This document shows, one piece after another, positions 39,001 through 54,000 of a DNA stretch of 64,000 nt; the first letter of the stretch is position 1; every line of letters begins with the position of its first letter. The translations under genes and the position numbers were made by a program. Origin of the DNA: Muricea muricata (lineage: Eukaryota > Cnidaria > Anthozoa > Malacalcyonacea > Plexauridae); NCBI GenBank assembly GCA_963855995.1, contig OY979716.1, positions 43,016,854 to 43,080,853 of the forward strand, in the 5' to 3' direction. The notes under the pieces were generated by a model. That model did not search any database. It was not told where the DNA came from and was given only the letters and a program-made list of their open reading frames with translations.

Positions 39001-42000
39001 AGACTGATTAAAAATATGGGTCAATGAATCAGAAATAACAGGCGCTGCAATCTTAATAATTTACTAGAAATTTCATCAATACCAGTCGCTTTGTTGCTAG
39101 ATAGCCCACTTAAGAGATTGTAGACACTACCTATAGTTATAGGATGAAATGCAGCAAACTCAGATTTGGTATTCCTAATATAACTTACAAAATTATCATC
39201 TCTTGTTCCAATTTTGTTGGGTAAATTTGGACCTTATATTTGAAAAGTAATAATTAAAGCTCTCAGCAATGTCTTCATTGTTTGTTAAGGTTTCATCTTC
39301 TATATCCAGTTGATTTACCACGGTTTGTTTGCACTGTCTGCCTAGTAAATTATTTATAGTTTCCCAAGCCTGTTTTGACTTTTGTTTTTGACTAGCAATT
39401 TTTGAAGAATAGTAGTCTTTTTAGCATTTCTTAATTCTGTGTTTACTTTATTTCTTATTTGTTTGTAATTGTACCAATCCGTTTCAAGGTTTGCTATAAT
39501 AGCATTTCTTTTTAGTTTTTCCATTGAAATTAAAAGTTCTTTTATTCTCCTTGTTATCAAAGGAACATTTTTCGACCTAAATTTCTTATTTTGAATTGGT
39601 GCATGTTTATTGAGAACCTCCAGTTCAAATTCCCACCTACAATTTGGATCTGTAGCAAAAAGGTATATATATTCCCAGTGCTATTCCTTAAGTCCTTTGA
39701 TAAAATTATGCTCCTTGAAATTTTTCATATTTCTAATTACAATTGTGTTTTCTTGTTTATTCATGATTGAAATTTTTCTGATTGCAAATATCAGGCTATG
39801 TATTACACCAGAATCTGATATTTTTCAGGTGTATTAGTCACAATATGATCAGTTAGGCTAGAATTCGTCATGGTTTAATACATTAAGTGCAATCGTAGAC
39901 TCGCAGCAGAGCGCCATTTCCTCGCCTTTAGTCCTTTCCTTTAAGGCGCCCAACAGACTTGAATGACATGATTGAGATCCGGTGATGCCAACCGTTGCTG
40001 TTCAAGTTCCGTGTTTGGACATAACGACTTGTATTCTGCACAACTGTCAAGAGCTATAACTCTCGCACAAACATCTGTTCGACACTCGATTGCGGCCAAT
40101 GGGGATCACACACACTTTCAGTGGTGTGATTGTGGAGGCAATTGCTCTAGTATGAGGTCGCCATTTTACCATAGACCTCACGTTTTCTTTACGAAATTTG
40201 GCTTTAGACCAAGTCCTACTCACAAATTCACTTTTATTTCTGCATATGAGTATATGTACTGAGAAAAATCGTGTAAAAATGTACTGTAAAAGTGTTTGTC
40301 TTGTGCAGATTTGGACCCTGATGTTAATCAGTGTTTGTCCTTATCGACTTTCCTCACGATCCAGCTTTTCAACGAGTATATGCCCTGGGAGCCGCTCAGT
40401 ACCTAGCTCTCGCATGCAGATACACGAACAGTACAATGATTGAACAATTGTCCCACACTTTCATAACCCCAAAATCTGTGTCTATTTATTGCGTACTGTG
40501 GTTAAGGACATTAACGAACATATTCAGGAAAAACTGTATTCATAATCTTGGGAATGGGTTTTGATAATCGTTCGGAGACCATAGAACATAATACATGCAC
40601 AGTTACCTTAACCTGTTCAATTTTTTAGAATAACCAGGATTGCAAATACAGACAAAAGACCCTTTAATATTCCTACAAGTAGCATGATGATAGTATAATT
40701 GAAATACTGCGTTCCGAATAATGTAAATTAAGTTCAAAATCATAAATATTTGGGGAATGGAGCAAATAAAAATAAATACATCTGAAAAGGCACATTCTCA
40801 GTCAACAAGCTAAGCTACATTGGAAACACTAAAGCCATGAATTAGCGTGGCAAGTTGTGCCGTTTCCTGTGTATCCAATATTGCAAGAACAGAAAAAAGA
40901 CCCTTCTGTATTAGTACATCAGGCATTATCGTGGCACTGAATAGAGCTTAGTAAACATTCGTTTATATCTGTTAAAATAGAAAGTGTAAATTCTATTATA
41001 CCGAATGTGTTACAAGAACATATGGATAGAACGCCTCGTTACTCCATGAAATCTTCTTTCGGAACGGTGTATTAATTTTGGCGAAAAAACGTCAAAGAGA
41101 TTGGTCCTTCAGAATTTGTACAAATAGCATTCTTATCACAATCGTTTTTATTCTGTGCACATTTGTCTATGTCTATCAATTGAAAAAAACGTTAACAAAT
41201 AATGGTTTGGCTTATATCAATAAGTAATCTTTCCTGCTAATCTAACTGCTTAGCATTATAGCTTTGGGGCATAAAATATGTGTATCTTCCTTTAATCTAA
41301 TGACAATAAAAATAACATCCGATGAAAAATTGAGAAAGATAACATTCAGGTATCAACCCAATTATAGGTGTGTTTTGAAAACCTCATTTATAAAGTGTTT
41401 TCAATCAATCGCTTGGGATTAAAACAAAAAAGAACTTGGCGGTCAAATTGGTTTAATTTTCGAAAGAATATTTTTTCAAATCTTTTCGCATTCTTGCCCA
41501 CGAGAACCACATGTGATTACATCTATGTTAATAGCGTAAAAGACATAATTGTATTTCTAGCGTATTGCGAAAGTTTGCCCATCATCGATTTTAGACTAAC
41601 AAAAAAATTTTGTCACTTCAAAGTTTGGATGTGTTTGAAATATGATCTTGCGTCAGCTGTTGTCGTTTCTCTTGCATAAATTACTGCAATTACGTGTCCC
41701 CCTTGGCCATACTCAATGGAACTTACACCGTCAAAAATATAAAAAATCTTTGTATATAATCTATTTAAGACCTCACAATGAAAGTCTAGCGATGACTCAT
41801 TGTTTTGATCAGAACAAGTTTTACTTTGAGACAAAAGCGCGTTGTCACAGCGCGTAGCTTGTGTTGAAATTTTAAGTCTGTATATATATAACCCAATTTT
41901 CAGAACATAAAACTCAAGTATTTGCAATTCCAAATTAAATAGGTAAAGAAGACAAGAAACAAATACATCGACGTTATAAGGCATGGGAAATTGGTACCCA

Positions 42001-45000
42001 GTATTATAGTAAAAAATGGCCCTCGTTTGAAATGTTGAAAATGAGTTACTAATCACAGCGCGGGGATTTTTAACAAATACTCGTTCGTATCCACGAAATC
42101 AGAAAGGCACGACATTTTCCGACGGTATTTATCTGTCCGATCGCCCGCGGACACAAAGTGGACGCAGTTGCGAGCGCCCGAAGACGAAGAGTAGACGCAA
42201 CGCAAACGCGCGGCAGACGCAGCACGGACGCACCCGCAGGCGCTCACACCCGAACACCGGACGCAATTTGCACGCGTCTTGGACGCGGTTTTTGTTAAGT
42301 TTTTTCTTGGCAGTACTGTAAGCACAAAACTTAGAATGAAGTGCGATAAGTACATGGGAAAAAGACTCTGCTATTACCCGAAATAGCATTGGAAATAGAA
42401 AGTTCGTAATTGTAAGCAATTTAAACGACAAGAAATGAAATGCTGCTTTGTGAACAATATTGGTTCGGTGGAAAATGATAAATATTTGAGGAGTGCAAAT
42501 AAATTTTATATATCTGAGATGGCATGTTCTAAATCAAGAAACTAATGTCGCTCGGGAAAAAATAAAGAAATAAATTAACTTTGCAAATTGTGCCGTTTCC
42601 CGTAAACCCATTATTGCAAACACAGGAAAAGGACCCTTCTGTATTAGCACATGCGGCATTATCATGACATTGGTTAAAGCTTGGTAAACATTCGTTAATA
42701 TCTGTTAAGATAAAAGGAAAAAGTTATACCGTATATGTCAGGAAAACACATGTGCATAAAATGCGTCTTCCCTCTTTCAAATTGTCTTAATGGGTGGTAT
42801 TTTTTCCACCAAAAATGTGAGCGAAACTGCTGCACAGTAATCGCATGAATTACATTTACCTTGGCAAGATGTACCGTTTCCAGTATAACCACCGATGCAA
42901 TCACAGCTGAACGATCCTTCAGCATTTGTACAAACAGCATTCTTATCGCAATCGTGCTGATTCTCTGTACATTCGTCTATGTCTATCAATTGAATCAAAC
43001 GTTAACAAATAATAGTTTGGCTTATATCAATAAGTAATCTTTCCTGGTAGTCTAACTGCTTAGCATGATAACTTTGGGGCATAAAATGTTTGTATCTTCC
43101 TGTAATCTAATGACAATAAAATTAACATCCGATGAAAAATTGAGAAAGATAACATTCAGGTATTAACCCAATTATGGGGGTGTTTTGAAAACCTCATTTA
43201 TGCGGCGTTTTCACTGAATCCCTTGGGATTGAAACAAAAAAGAACTTGGCGGTCAAATTGGTTTAGTTTTCGAAAGAATATTTTTTCAAATCTTTTCGTA
43301 TTCTTCCGCACGAGAACCACATGTGATTACATCTATGTTAATAGCATAAAAGACATAATTGTATTTCTGGCGTATTGCAAAAGTTTGCCCATCATCGATT
43401 TTAGAGTAACAAAAAAATTTTGTCACTTCAGTGTTTGCACGTGTTTGAAATATGATCTTGCGTTAGCTGTTGTCCTTTCTCTTCCATAAATTACTGCAAC
43501 TACGTTTCCCCCTTGGCCATGCTCACTTGAACTTACACGGTCAAAAATATAAAAAATCTTTTTATATAATCTATTTAAGACCTTACAATGAAAGTCTGGC
43601 GATGACTCATTGTTTCGATCCAAACAAGTTTTACTTTGAGACAAAAGCGCGTTGTCACAGCGCGTAGTTTCTGTTGAAATTTTAAGTCTGTATATATATA
43701 ACCCAATTTTCAGCACATCATAAAATTGAAGTATATGCAATTCCAAATTAAATACGTAAGGCATACAAGAAACAAATACATCGATGTTATAAGGCATGGG
43801 AAATTGGTACCCAGTATTATAATAAAAAATTGCCCTCGTTTGAAACGTTAAAAATGAGTTACTAATCACAGCGCCGGGATGTTTAACAAATACTCGTTCG
43901 TATCCATGAAATCGGAAAGGCACGACATTTTCCGACGGTATCTATCCGTCCGATCAAACGCGGACACAAAGTGGACGCAGTTGCGAGCGCCCGAAGACGA
44001 AGAGTAAACGCAACGCAGACGCGCGGCAGACGCAGCACGGACGCACCCGCAGGCGCTCACACCCGAACACCGGACGCAAATTGCACGCGTCTTGGACGCG
44101 GTTTTTGTTAAGTTATTTCTTGGCAGTACTGTAAGTACAAAACTTAGAATCAAGTGCGATAAGTACATGGAAAAAAGACTTTGCTATTACCGAAATAGCA
44201 ATGGAAATAGAAAGTTCGTAAATGTAAGCAAAACACTATAATCCATTGAATTGACCAATGGTTCATTATATTCTTTTTTGTCGAAAAAATATTTGTAAAT
44301 ATGCCTAAAAAAGCACCGAAACATTCAACTACGACTTGAACAATTCATCCAAAATAACTTCTATCTCTCTATTGAATTCAACAGGTAAAGTACTACATAT
44401 TAAACAGGGTTGAATGGCAGAAACTATATATGTTTCGCCGACAATTTAAGAGTGCTTTTGAAGACAGCATAAGATAGCATTTTGAATTTTGATTGGCGAC
44501 AATTTTTTAGTAATATTATAAACAATATTGCTTCAAAATAAATACTCAGAAACATATTTAAATATATATTTAAAAAACTGGTTAAAAACATACGTACTGT
44601 TTAACTTTTCAAAAAGTGAAGAAAATAATGAAGAATGATCATGTTCTGGTACATAAAAGGACTCAAAAACAAGTTCTGTGGCTCTTGTTTTAAAATTTTT
44701 GCCGAACTACGAAAATCCCACGCGAAAGTCGCGAGGATGACGTCTAATCTCACTGATCTGTATAAATCATTCGTGAACTGTATCAAACTGTAGGGAGCCA
44801 CCTTAAGAGGAGATTTTTTACAAAGTCGCGTATTTTTTGCGAAAACCGCTCAAAACATAGCGACCAGGCCTTCGCGAAAAAATGTGTGCCGCCATCTTTT
44901 GTTTTGAAAGTTTTTCAAAAATATTTGCGAAGACAAACAGAATTTTACTGGATTTTTGGTTATGTCATGAGGCGATACATTGCTAAATATAAAGAGGGAT

Positions 45001-48000
45001 AACGTGGTAAGTGCAATATCGTATTTAATGGACGTTATTTGAATTATTATTATGTTAATATGCACACGTATCTGACTCAGGAGTGAGCTTTTTTTACTGC
45101 AAAATTATTTGCCATTTTAAATTAATAATAAAACTGATTGAAAGCGACTGCTTTCGCCCCCTGGATGATCACCAGCTTGTTCACAAACTCGTTAATAACA
45201 TAAGTACATGGAAAACGTTAAAGGATTTTGCATTTTTAAGGAAAATTTGAGTATTTGTACATTTAAATCCCTTTACTTCAGTTTACTGCTTTTACAGGCA
45301 TTCAGTTTTCTACTCATTTACAGGCATTCAATATGCAATTTGCCATACACTACACAATCTGAAATGTCCTTTTCAGGAATGAAAATAAAATTTTCAACCA
45401 TATGTTTACTTTTTAAAATGTCCTAAGTTGTAAAGTTTTCAATTACACCAGCATCATGGATGAAACAATCTGGTAGGAAGGTTGCTTATCCAGGACTGGT
45501 CATAAAGCAGGGCCTGACAATCAACTGAGGCAGGATGTGTTATTAGTAAAGACACCAGACAAGCTCAAGGAGCCAAGCATGTTGACATCAAAACAAAATT
45601 GCCTATATGGTCAGAAGGGCCAAATATTTTATCTTTTTTCTTTGATGATTGCCTGGGGTTTAACTCAGAACCCCCCCCCCCCCCCCCCATAACCTGAAGT
45701 AAATCAATTCCTCTAATAGTCAACCATGAAAGTATCTTTTTTTATAGATCTCTTCGATATTGCTATTACATCTTGAAGATATGATTACAGTATCTGAAAA
45801 CATCAACCTCATTCTGTCAGTGCTGGGTGACAAAAACCTGCACATTGTGGAATATTTTGTCTACTGTATAAAGTTATAAACATTTTCATTATATTCACAC
45901 AAGAATAGATTGTATCATAAATAATAATCTATGATTTAATAAATATTGATTTTTATCTTTCATTTTTTGTTTTCTTTAATAGCTTGCAAGAAAAGATCTT
46001 CTTAGAAATTCTGATATTTTTGCACATTTATTATGATACACTGTATATGCATGATTTAAATGATGCCTGGCCCGGCAGAATTCCAAGAATTAGGCCCCAT
46101 CCACCTATGTGTTTATTTTCAAGGAAATTAATAAGAAAAGCATGCTGAATGACTTTAATAAAGGATTAGACATGGGGAATGTTTTAATGAAAGCTGGGTT
46201 TGACTGGTTAGCATGACAACTAGCCTACTAAGTGACATCCACCTCTATCACTGTGTAGCTTAACACAAGACTCACTTGAAAAAGATTAAACCTTGGTTGC
46301 CAGAATAAGCATTTCCCGCTAACCAGGGACGGCTAGGAATTTCGTTGCAGCACTCATGCCACAACCGAGCTACAGAGGCCAGTTGTTGAGTTGAAACCAT
46401 AAATTCATGTATAATATAGGTGTGCAGGTTGTGATTAAGTAGATTACTGCAATGATCAGAGTCATCATATTGCAATCAATAAATCATATTTGAAAGATGA
46501 CTATTTGATTCTTTTGATGTCCTTGACACTAGATGTTTTCCTAATACATCATATAACATGGAACCATGTTACATTGTAATTTTTTTCTGCAGCTTCAAAT
46601 AATACCCTAACTCCATTTGCTTTTGCTGCTTGAAGACAAAAAATTTCAAACATCAATACTGCATACTATTCCATCAATACTGCACAAAGTGTGCAATACC
46701 ACACACTAAAATAGGCCCTGTATTGGGTTAAGCACATTTGGTCATTCAACTTAAGGCAAATAATGTAAAACCTAAAAAATTCCTCATACCTAACATAACA
46801 TTTCGCCCCTAAAGTAAGATCATTTGACACAGGCAGGCAAAAAATAGTTCATGTCAGAGGGTGATAATATTCCACAATTTAAGCCAGTTTATTTGAAGTA
46901 TAAATGTGTGCTGGTTGTATACAGCTAATTCAAAAAAGGTTGACATCAACAATAGTCAAATGGCAAATGTGCAATATGCATAAGCATAAAAAATGATGAT
47001 AATAATGTCGTCTTAAATAAGATCAACACATCAGCAGCCATGCTGGTTTATAAATATAGTATCTATATAATGATATCTTTTACATTCGCATGTAAAGAAT
47101 CATCATTCTTTTGGCACTCGATCGATCATAATGCACATTTGACTATTGTCAATGTTAACCTTAATTGAATTAGCTGTATTCTATATTATAAAGTTGCAAA
47201 AGATTAAAATTCACTCACTGATATTTAATATTGCACTGATCACATTGAAATATATAAATTATATAACAATTGAAACAAGTCTAATATCCAAAACAAACCA
47301 AATAATATACATGTGAACAAAAAAATGTGTAAATTGCTTAAATGAGGTTGGTGTATAATGGGTGTTCAAATAAATACTTTTACTTTGTTCGGAGGCAAAC
47401 CGAGGACATTGTAAAAGATTTAAGTTTATTCAGAGCACAGGACCATAGCCATGTGCTAGTAGTGTAATAACAAAGTTGAAAAAACAAAGCTCACACAGAA
47501 CCAAAGCACATTTTGTGAATCAGATTTAAAAGAGGTACATTTCTTTTCCATACACATGTAACGATTAGGTTCACTAACTCTTTTTTTGAAAAATACAGCT
47601 GAAAATACTGAATGAATACATTTTTTTAAATTGGTCGACAAAACGTTTCTAAAAACGCTAAAAAATCTTTTTTGGGTACCACAAAAAATCCAACGAAAAT
47701 ACATTTTTTGCAAGCTACAACAATATGGGTTTCTTGTAGTATATGATTTAGTTTGTTCGGAAGTCATTAAATTGGTTAAAATCACAAAAAATAAAATTTT
47801 ACCTCATATATTTTGATTTCTGTCCACTCAAGACCAACACTCCTATAACTATTGCTTCGCCTTAAAAACAACAACAAACAGAAAAAAACATCCTATCGAA
47901 AAGCTCCTTGATTTCAATACACGCACGATATAAAAGTTGCCCGCCATTTTGACTTTTCCCAAGTTGCGCAATCTAGAACCCGATTCGTTCGACTTTTGAG

Positions 48001-51000
48001 CGCCAGATACGCGAGTCTGTAAAAAATCTCCTCTTAATATATAAAGAACAAACTACAAAACTGTAAGAATAAACACACAAATTTAAGGAAAACTGTAAGT
48101 ACGAACTTTCCAATGAAGTGCGACAAGTAGATCGGAGAGAGACTTTGCTATTACCACAAATGGCATTCGAATTCCACCGTCAAAAATATAAAAAATCTTT
48201 GTATATAATCTATTTAAGACCTCACAATGAAAGTCTAGCGATGACTCATTGTTTTGATCAGAACAAGTTTTACTTATAGACAAAAGCGGGTTGTCACAGC
48301 GCGTAGCTTGTGTTGAAATCTAAAGTCTGTATATATATAACCCAACTTTCAGAACATCATAAAACTCAAGTATTTGCAATTCCAAATTAAATAGGTAAGA
48401 AGACAAGAAACAAATACATCGACGTTATAAGGCATGGGAAATTGGTACCCAGTATTATAATAAAAAATGGCCCTCGTTTGAAACGTTGAAAATGAGTTAC
48501 TAATCACAGCGAAGGGATTTTTAACAAATACTCGTTCGTATCCACGAAATCGGAAAGGCACGATATTTTCCGACGGTATCTATCCGTCCGATAACCCGCG
48601 GATACAAAGTGGACGCAGTTGCGAGCGCCCGAAGACGCAGAGTAGACGCAACGCAGACGCGCGGCAGACGCAGCACGGACGCACCCGCAGGCGCTCACAC
48701 CCGAACACCGGACGCAAATTGCACACGTCTTGGACGCAGTTTTTGTTAAGTTATTTCTTGGCAGTACTGTAAGTACAAAACTTAGAATGAAGTGCGATAA
48801 GTACATGGGAAAAAGACTTTGCTATTACCCGAAATAGCATTGGAAATAGAAAGTTCGTAATTGTAAGCAATTTAAACGACAAGAAATAAAATGCTGCTTT
48901 GTGAACAATATTGGTTCGGTGGAAAATGAAAAATATTTGAGGAGTGCAAATAAATTTTATATATCTGAGATGGCATGTTCTAAATCAAGAAACTAATGTC
49001 GCTCGGGAAAAAATAAAGAAATAAATTACCTTTGCAAATTGTGCCGTTTCCCGTAAACCCATTATTGCAAACACAGGAAAAGGACCCTTCTGTATTAGTA
49101 CATGCGGCATTATCATGACATTGGTTAAAGCTTGGTAAACATTCGTTAATATCTGTTAAGATAAAAGGAAAAAGTTATACCGTATATGTCACAAAAACAC
49201 ATGTGCATAAAATGCGTCTTCCCTCTTTCAAATTGTCTTAAGGGGTGGTATTTTTTTCCAAGAAATGTCAGCGAGACTGGCGCACAATAATCGACATCAA
49301 ACACATTTACCTTGGCAAGATGTACCGTTTCCAGTATAACCACCGATGCAATCACAGCTGAACGATCCTTCAGCATTTATACAAATAGCATTCTTATCGC
49401 AATCGTGCTGATTCGCTGTACATTCGTCTATGTCTATCAATTGAGAAAACGTTAACAAATAACAGTTTTGCTTATATTAAGTAATCTCTTTAGGTATTCT
49501 AAGTGCTTAGCATGATAATTTTGGGCCATTAATGTATCAAAGCTTCTGTTAGACCGCTACGACAACAAAACAGACAAAACAAGTAGTTGTGTGGGAGAAA
49601 TGGGTCGTTGGGGGTGAAGTACTCCGGTAGTAAAATTAATTACATAGCATTGTTAGTGTTATCATAGACTCATAAACATGCGAGACTGTATAACCTAGCG
49701 GGTGTATATATGCACGCTAGACGACTGGAGGCCTTGGGGTTACAATCCCCATCAGCCAATGTTAGAGGGGTTACAATCCCCAATAACATTAACCTGTCCA
49801 AGGGGTTACAATCCCCTTGGACCGTTCCTAGAACTTGCATGGATTATATTCACAATAAATAATGTGAGTCTATGGCCAGAAAGTGATCAATAGGAGCACT
49901 TCAACCCCACAAGACCAAAATTTTATTCATATTGTAATAGAATCAAACCAAAATAACAAATCCCTTATAATTTCAGATAGAATACTATACTATATTAATG
50001 TCTGTGTGCATATTCCAATGTCCAGTTCCGATTGTTCCTGTCCTTTGTTAACCTTCATGAGGTGGGTGGGTGGGGAAATAACTTTAGTGCTTCCTATCTC
50101 TCTCAAGTTTAGGACAAATTGATACCTAACACATGTGCCTCGTCCGTATATGTCCTACGGAGACTATTCCTATTAATTGCTCAATGTCAACAAAGGCGAT
50201 ATTGTCTGTCTATTAGCTGTTGAAGTACATTTGACATGATGCGCACAAGCATGCAACGTGCACAGCGCGTGATCACTGCTGCATTTAGGTTAGAGACTGA
50301 CACTTGCGCACCACGTGAAATTCCGCGTACTTGGACAATCTCCAATAATTGACGAACTTTGAACTATGTTAACAGCTTTTTGCCATTAACTTTAATTTAT
50401 AATCAGGATATTATAAATTGGCTTAAAATATGTGTATCTTCCTGTAATCTAACGACAATAAAAATAACATCTGATTAAAAATTGAGAAAGATAACATTCA
50501 GGTATTAACTCAATTTTGGGTGTGTTTTGAAAACCTCGTCCATAGGGCGTTTTCACTGAATCGCTTGGGATTAAAACAACAAAAAACTTGGCAGCCATAT
50601 CAATGTAGTTTTCGAAAGAATATATTACAAATCTATCCGTATTCTTGCCCACTGTATTTTGTTAAACATTCATTCACTTTTTTATAAAACGTACAGTTTA
50701 ATATATAAAGAACAAACTACAAACCTGTAAGAATAAACACACAAATTTAAAAAAAAATGTAAGTACGAACTTTAGAATGAAGTGCAACAAGCACATCGGA
50801 GAGAGACTTTGCTATTACCACAAATAGCATTCGAAATAGAAAGTGCGTAAATGTTAGCAATTTGAACGACAAGAAATAAAATGCTGCTTTGTGAATAATA
50901 TTGGTTGGATGGAAAATAATAAATATTTGAGGAGTGCAAATAAATTTTATATATCTGACATGGCGTATTCTAAATCAAGAAGCTAATGTCGCTTAGGAAA

Positions 51001-54000
51001 AAATAAAGCCATAAATTACCTTTGCAAATTGTGCCGTTTCCCGTAAATCCATTATTGCAAACACAGGAAAAGGACCCTTCTGTATTAGTACATGCGGCAT
51101 TATCATGACATTCGTTTGGGCTTGGTAAACATTCGTTTATATCTGTTAAAATAAAAAGAAGAAGTTATACCGTATCGGTCAGGAAAAAACATGTGCATAA
51201 AAACTTTTTCCTCCCTGAAATTCTTTTAAGGGCGGTATTTTTTTCCAAAAAAATGTCAGCGAGACTGGCGCAACATAATCGACATCAAACACATTTACCT
51301 TGGCAAGATGTACCGTTTCCAGTATAACCACCGATGCAATCACAGCTGAACGATCCTTCAGAATTTGTACAAATAGCATTCTTATCACAATCGTTTTTAT
51401 TCTGTGCACATTCGTCTATGTCTATCAATTGAATCAAACGTTAACAAATAATAGTTTGGCTTTTATCAATAAGTAATCTTTCCTGGTAGTCTAACTGCTT
51501 AGCATGATAGCTTTGGGGCATAAAATATTTGTATCTTCCTGTAATCTAATGACAATAAAATTAACATCCGATGAAAAATTGAGAAAGATAACATTCAGGT
51601 ATTAACCCAATTATAGGTGTTTTGAAAACCTCATTTATGCGGCATTTTCACTGAATCCCTTATGATTGAAACAAAAAAGAACTTGGCGGTCAAATTGGTT
51701 TAGTTTTCGAAAGAATATTTTTTCAAATCTTTTCGTATTCTTGCCCATGAGAACCACATGTGATTACATCTATGTTAATAGCATAAAAGACATAATTGCA
51801 TTTCTGGCGCATTGCGAAAAATTGCCCATCACCGATTTTAGACTAAAAAAAAAATTTTGTCACTTCAGTGTTTGCACGTTTTTGAAATATGATCTTGCGT
51901 TAGCTTTTGTCCTTTCTCTTCCATAAATTACTGCAACTACGTGTCCCCCTTAGCCATCCTCACTTGAACTTACACCGTCAAAAATATAAAAAATCTTTTT
52001 ATATAATCTATTTAAGACCTTACAATGAAAGTCTGGCGATGACTCATTGTTTCGATCAGAACAAGTTTTACTTTGAGACAAAAGCGCGTTGTCACAGCGC
52101 GTAGTTTCTGTTGAAATTTTAAGTCTGTATATATATAACCCAATTTTCAGCACATCATAAAATTCAAGTATATGCAATTCCAAATTAAATACGTAAGGCA
52201 TACAAGAAACAAATACATCGACGTTATAAGGCATGGGAAATTGGTACCCAGTATTATAATAAAAAATTGCCCTCGTTTGAAACGTTAAAAATGAGTTACT
52301 AATCACAGCGCCGGGATGTTTAACAAATACTCGTTCGTATCCACGAAATCGGAATGCCACGACATTTTCCGACGGTATCTATCTGTCCGTTCGCCCGCGG
52401 ACACAAAGTGGACGCAGTTGCGAGCGCCCGAAGACGAAGAATAGACGCAACGCAAACGCGCGGCAGACGCAGCACGGACGCACCCGCAGGCGCTCACACC
52501 CGAACACCGGACGCAAATTGCACGCGTCTTGGACGCGGTTTTTGTTAAGTTATTTCTTGGCAGTACTGTAAGTACAAAACTTAGAATGAAGTGCGATAAG
52601 TACATGGGAAAAAGACTTTGCTCTTACCCGAAATAGCAATGGAAATAGAAAGTTCATAAATGTAAGCAATTTAAACGACAAGAAATGAAATGCTGCTTTG
52701 TGAACAATATTGGTTCGGTGGAAAATGATAAATATTTGAAGAGTGCAAATAAATTTTATATATCTGAGATGGCATGTTCTAAATCAAGAAACTAATGTCG
52801 CTCGGGAAAAAATAAAGAAATAAATTAACTTTGCAAATTGTGCCATTTCCCGTAAACCCATTATTGCAAACACAGGAAAAGGACCCTTCTGTATTAGTAC
52901 ATGCGGCAATATCATGACATTGGTTAAAGCTTGGTAAACATTCGTTAATATCTGTTAAGATAAAAGGAAAAAGTTAAACCGTATATGTCAGGAAGACACA
53001 TGTGCATAAAAAGCGTCTTCCCTCTTTCAAATTGTCTTAAGGGGTGGTATTTTTTCCCCCAAAAATGCCAGCGAAACTGCTGCACAGTAATCGACATGAA
53101 ACACATTTACCTTGGCAAGATGTACCGTTTCCAGTATAACCACCGATGCAATCACAGCTAAACGATCCTTCAGCATTTGTACAAATAGCATTCTTATCGC
53201 AATCGTGCTGATTCTCTGTACATTCGTCTATGTCTATTAATGGAAAAACGTTAACAAATAACAGTTTTGCTTATATTAAGTAATCTCTTTAGGTAATCTA
53301 ACTGCTTAGCATGATAATTTTGGGCCATAAAATATGTGTATCTTCCTGTAATCTAATGACAATAAAAATAACGTCTGATTAAAAATTGAGAAAGATAACA
53401 TTCAGGTATTAACCCAATTATGGGGGTGTTTTGAAAACCTCATTTACTCGGCGTTTTCACTGAATCCCTTGGGATTGAAACAAAAGAGAACTTGGCGGTC
53501 AAATTGGTTTAGTTTTCGAAAGAATATATGGCAAATCTATCCGTATTCTTGCCCACTGTATTTTGTTAAACATTCATTCATTTTTTATAAAACGTGCAGT
53601 TTAATTTATATAAACAATAAAGTACAAAACTGTAAGAATAAACACACAAATTTAAGGAAAACTGTAAGTACGAACTTTCGAATGAAGTGCGACAAGTACA
53701 TCGGAGAGAGACTTTTCTATTACCACAAATAGCAGTCGAAATAGAAAGTCCGTAAATGTTAGAAATTTGAACGACAAGAAATAAAATGCTGCTTTGTGAA
53801 TAATATTGGTTGGATGGAAAATAATAAATATTTGAGGAGTGCAAATAAATTTTATACATCTGACATGGCGTATTCTAAATCAAGAAGCTAATGTCGCTTA
53901 GGAAAAAATAAAGCCATAAATTACCTTGGCAAATTGTGCCGTTTCCCGTAAACCCAGTATTGCAAACACAGGAATACGATCCTTCTGTATTAGTACATGC

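Larger units (their letters stand above)
35467..39910 (-). mobile_element. Non-LTR retrotransposon (LINE), 5'-truncated, interrupted
   Basis: Minus-strand RT fragments: linker ([15 protein letters not shown], 39.4 kb), RT block [20 protein letters not shown] (38.9 kb), FADDTNL catalytic box (about 38455), [16 protein letters not shown] (38.35 kb), and the C-terminal [20 protein letters not shown] (36.0 kb). The 3' end reads ...TAAATAAATAAAGTATC next to the Kolobok element. Frameshifts and stops throughout; it is the same strand as the receptor gene. A 1.9-kb hAT element splits it. Confidence 0.88.

Noticed and set aside
39972..40262. 96-codon plus-strand frame [10 protein letters not shown]...
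   Set aside because: No domain, no splice context, ordinary composition for a chance frame.
47456..47785. 109-codon minus-strand frame inside the TTAA-flanked transposon
   Set aside because: No DDD/DDE or zinc-finger signature; AT-rich chance frame likely.
49736..49816. CRISPR-like short repeats
   Set aside because: Only three 15-bp repeats, in clear eukaryotic DNA without cas genes.
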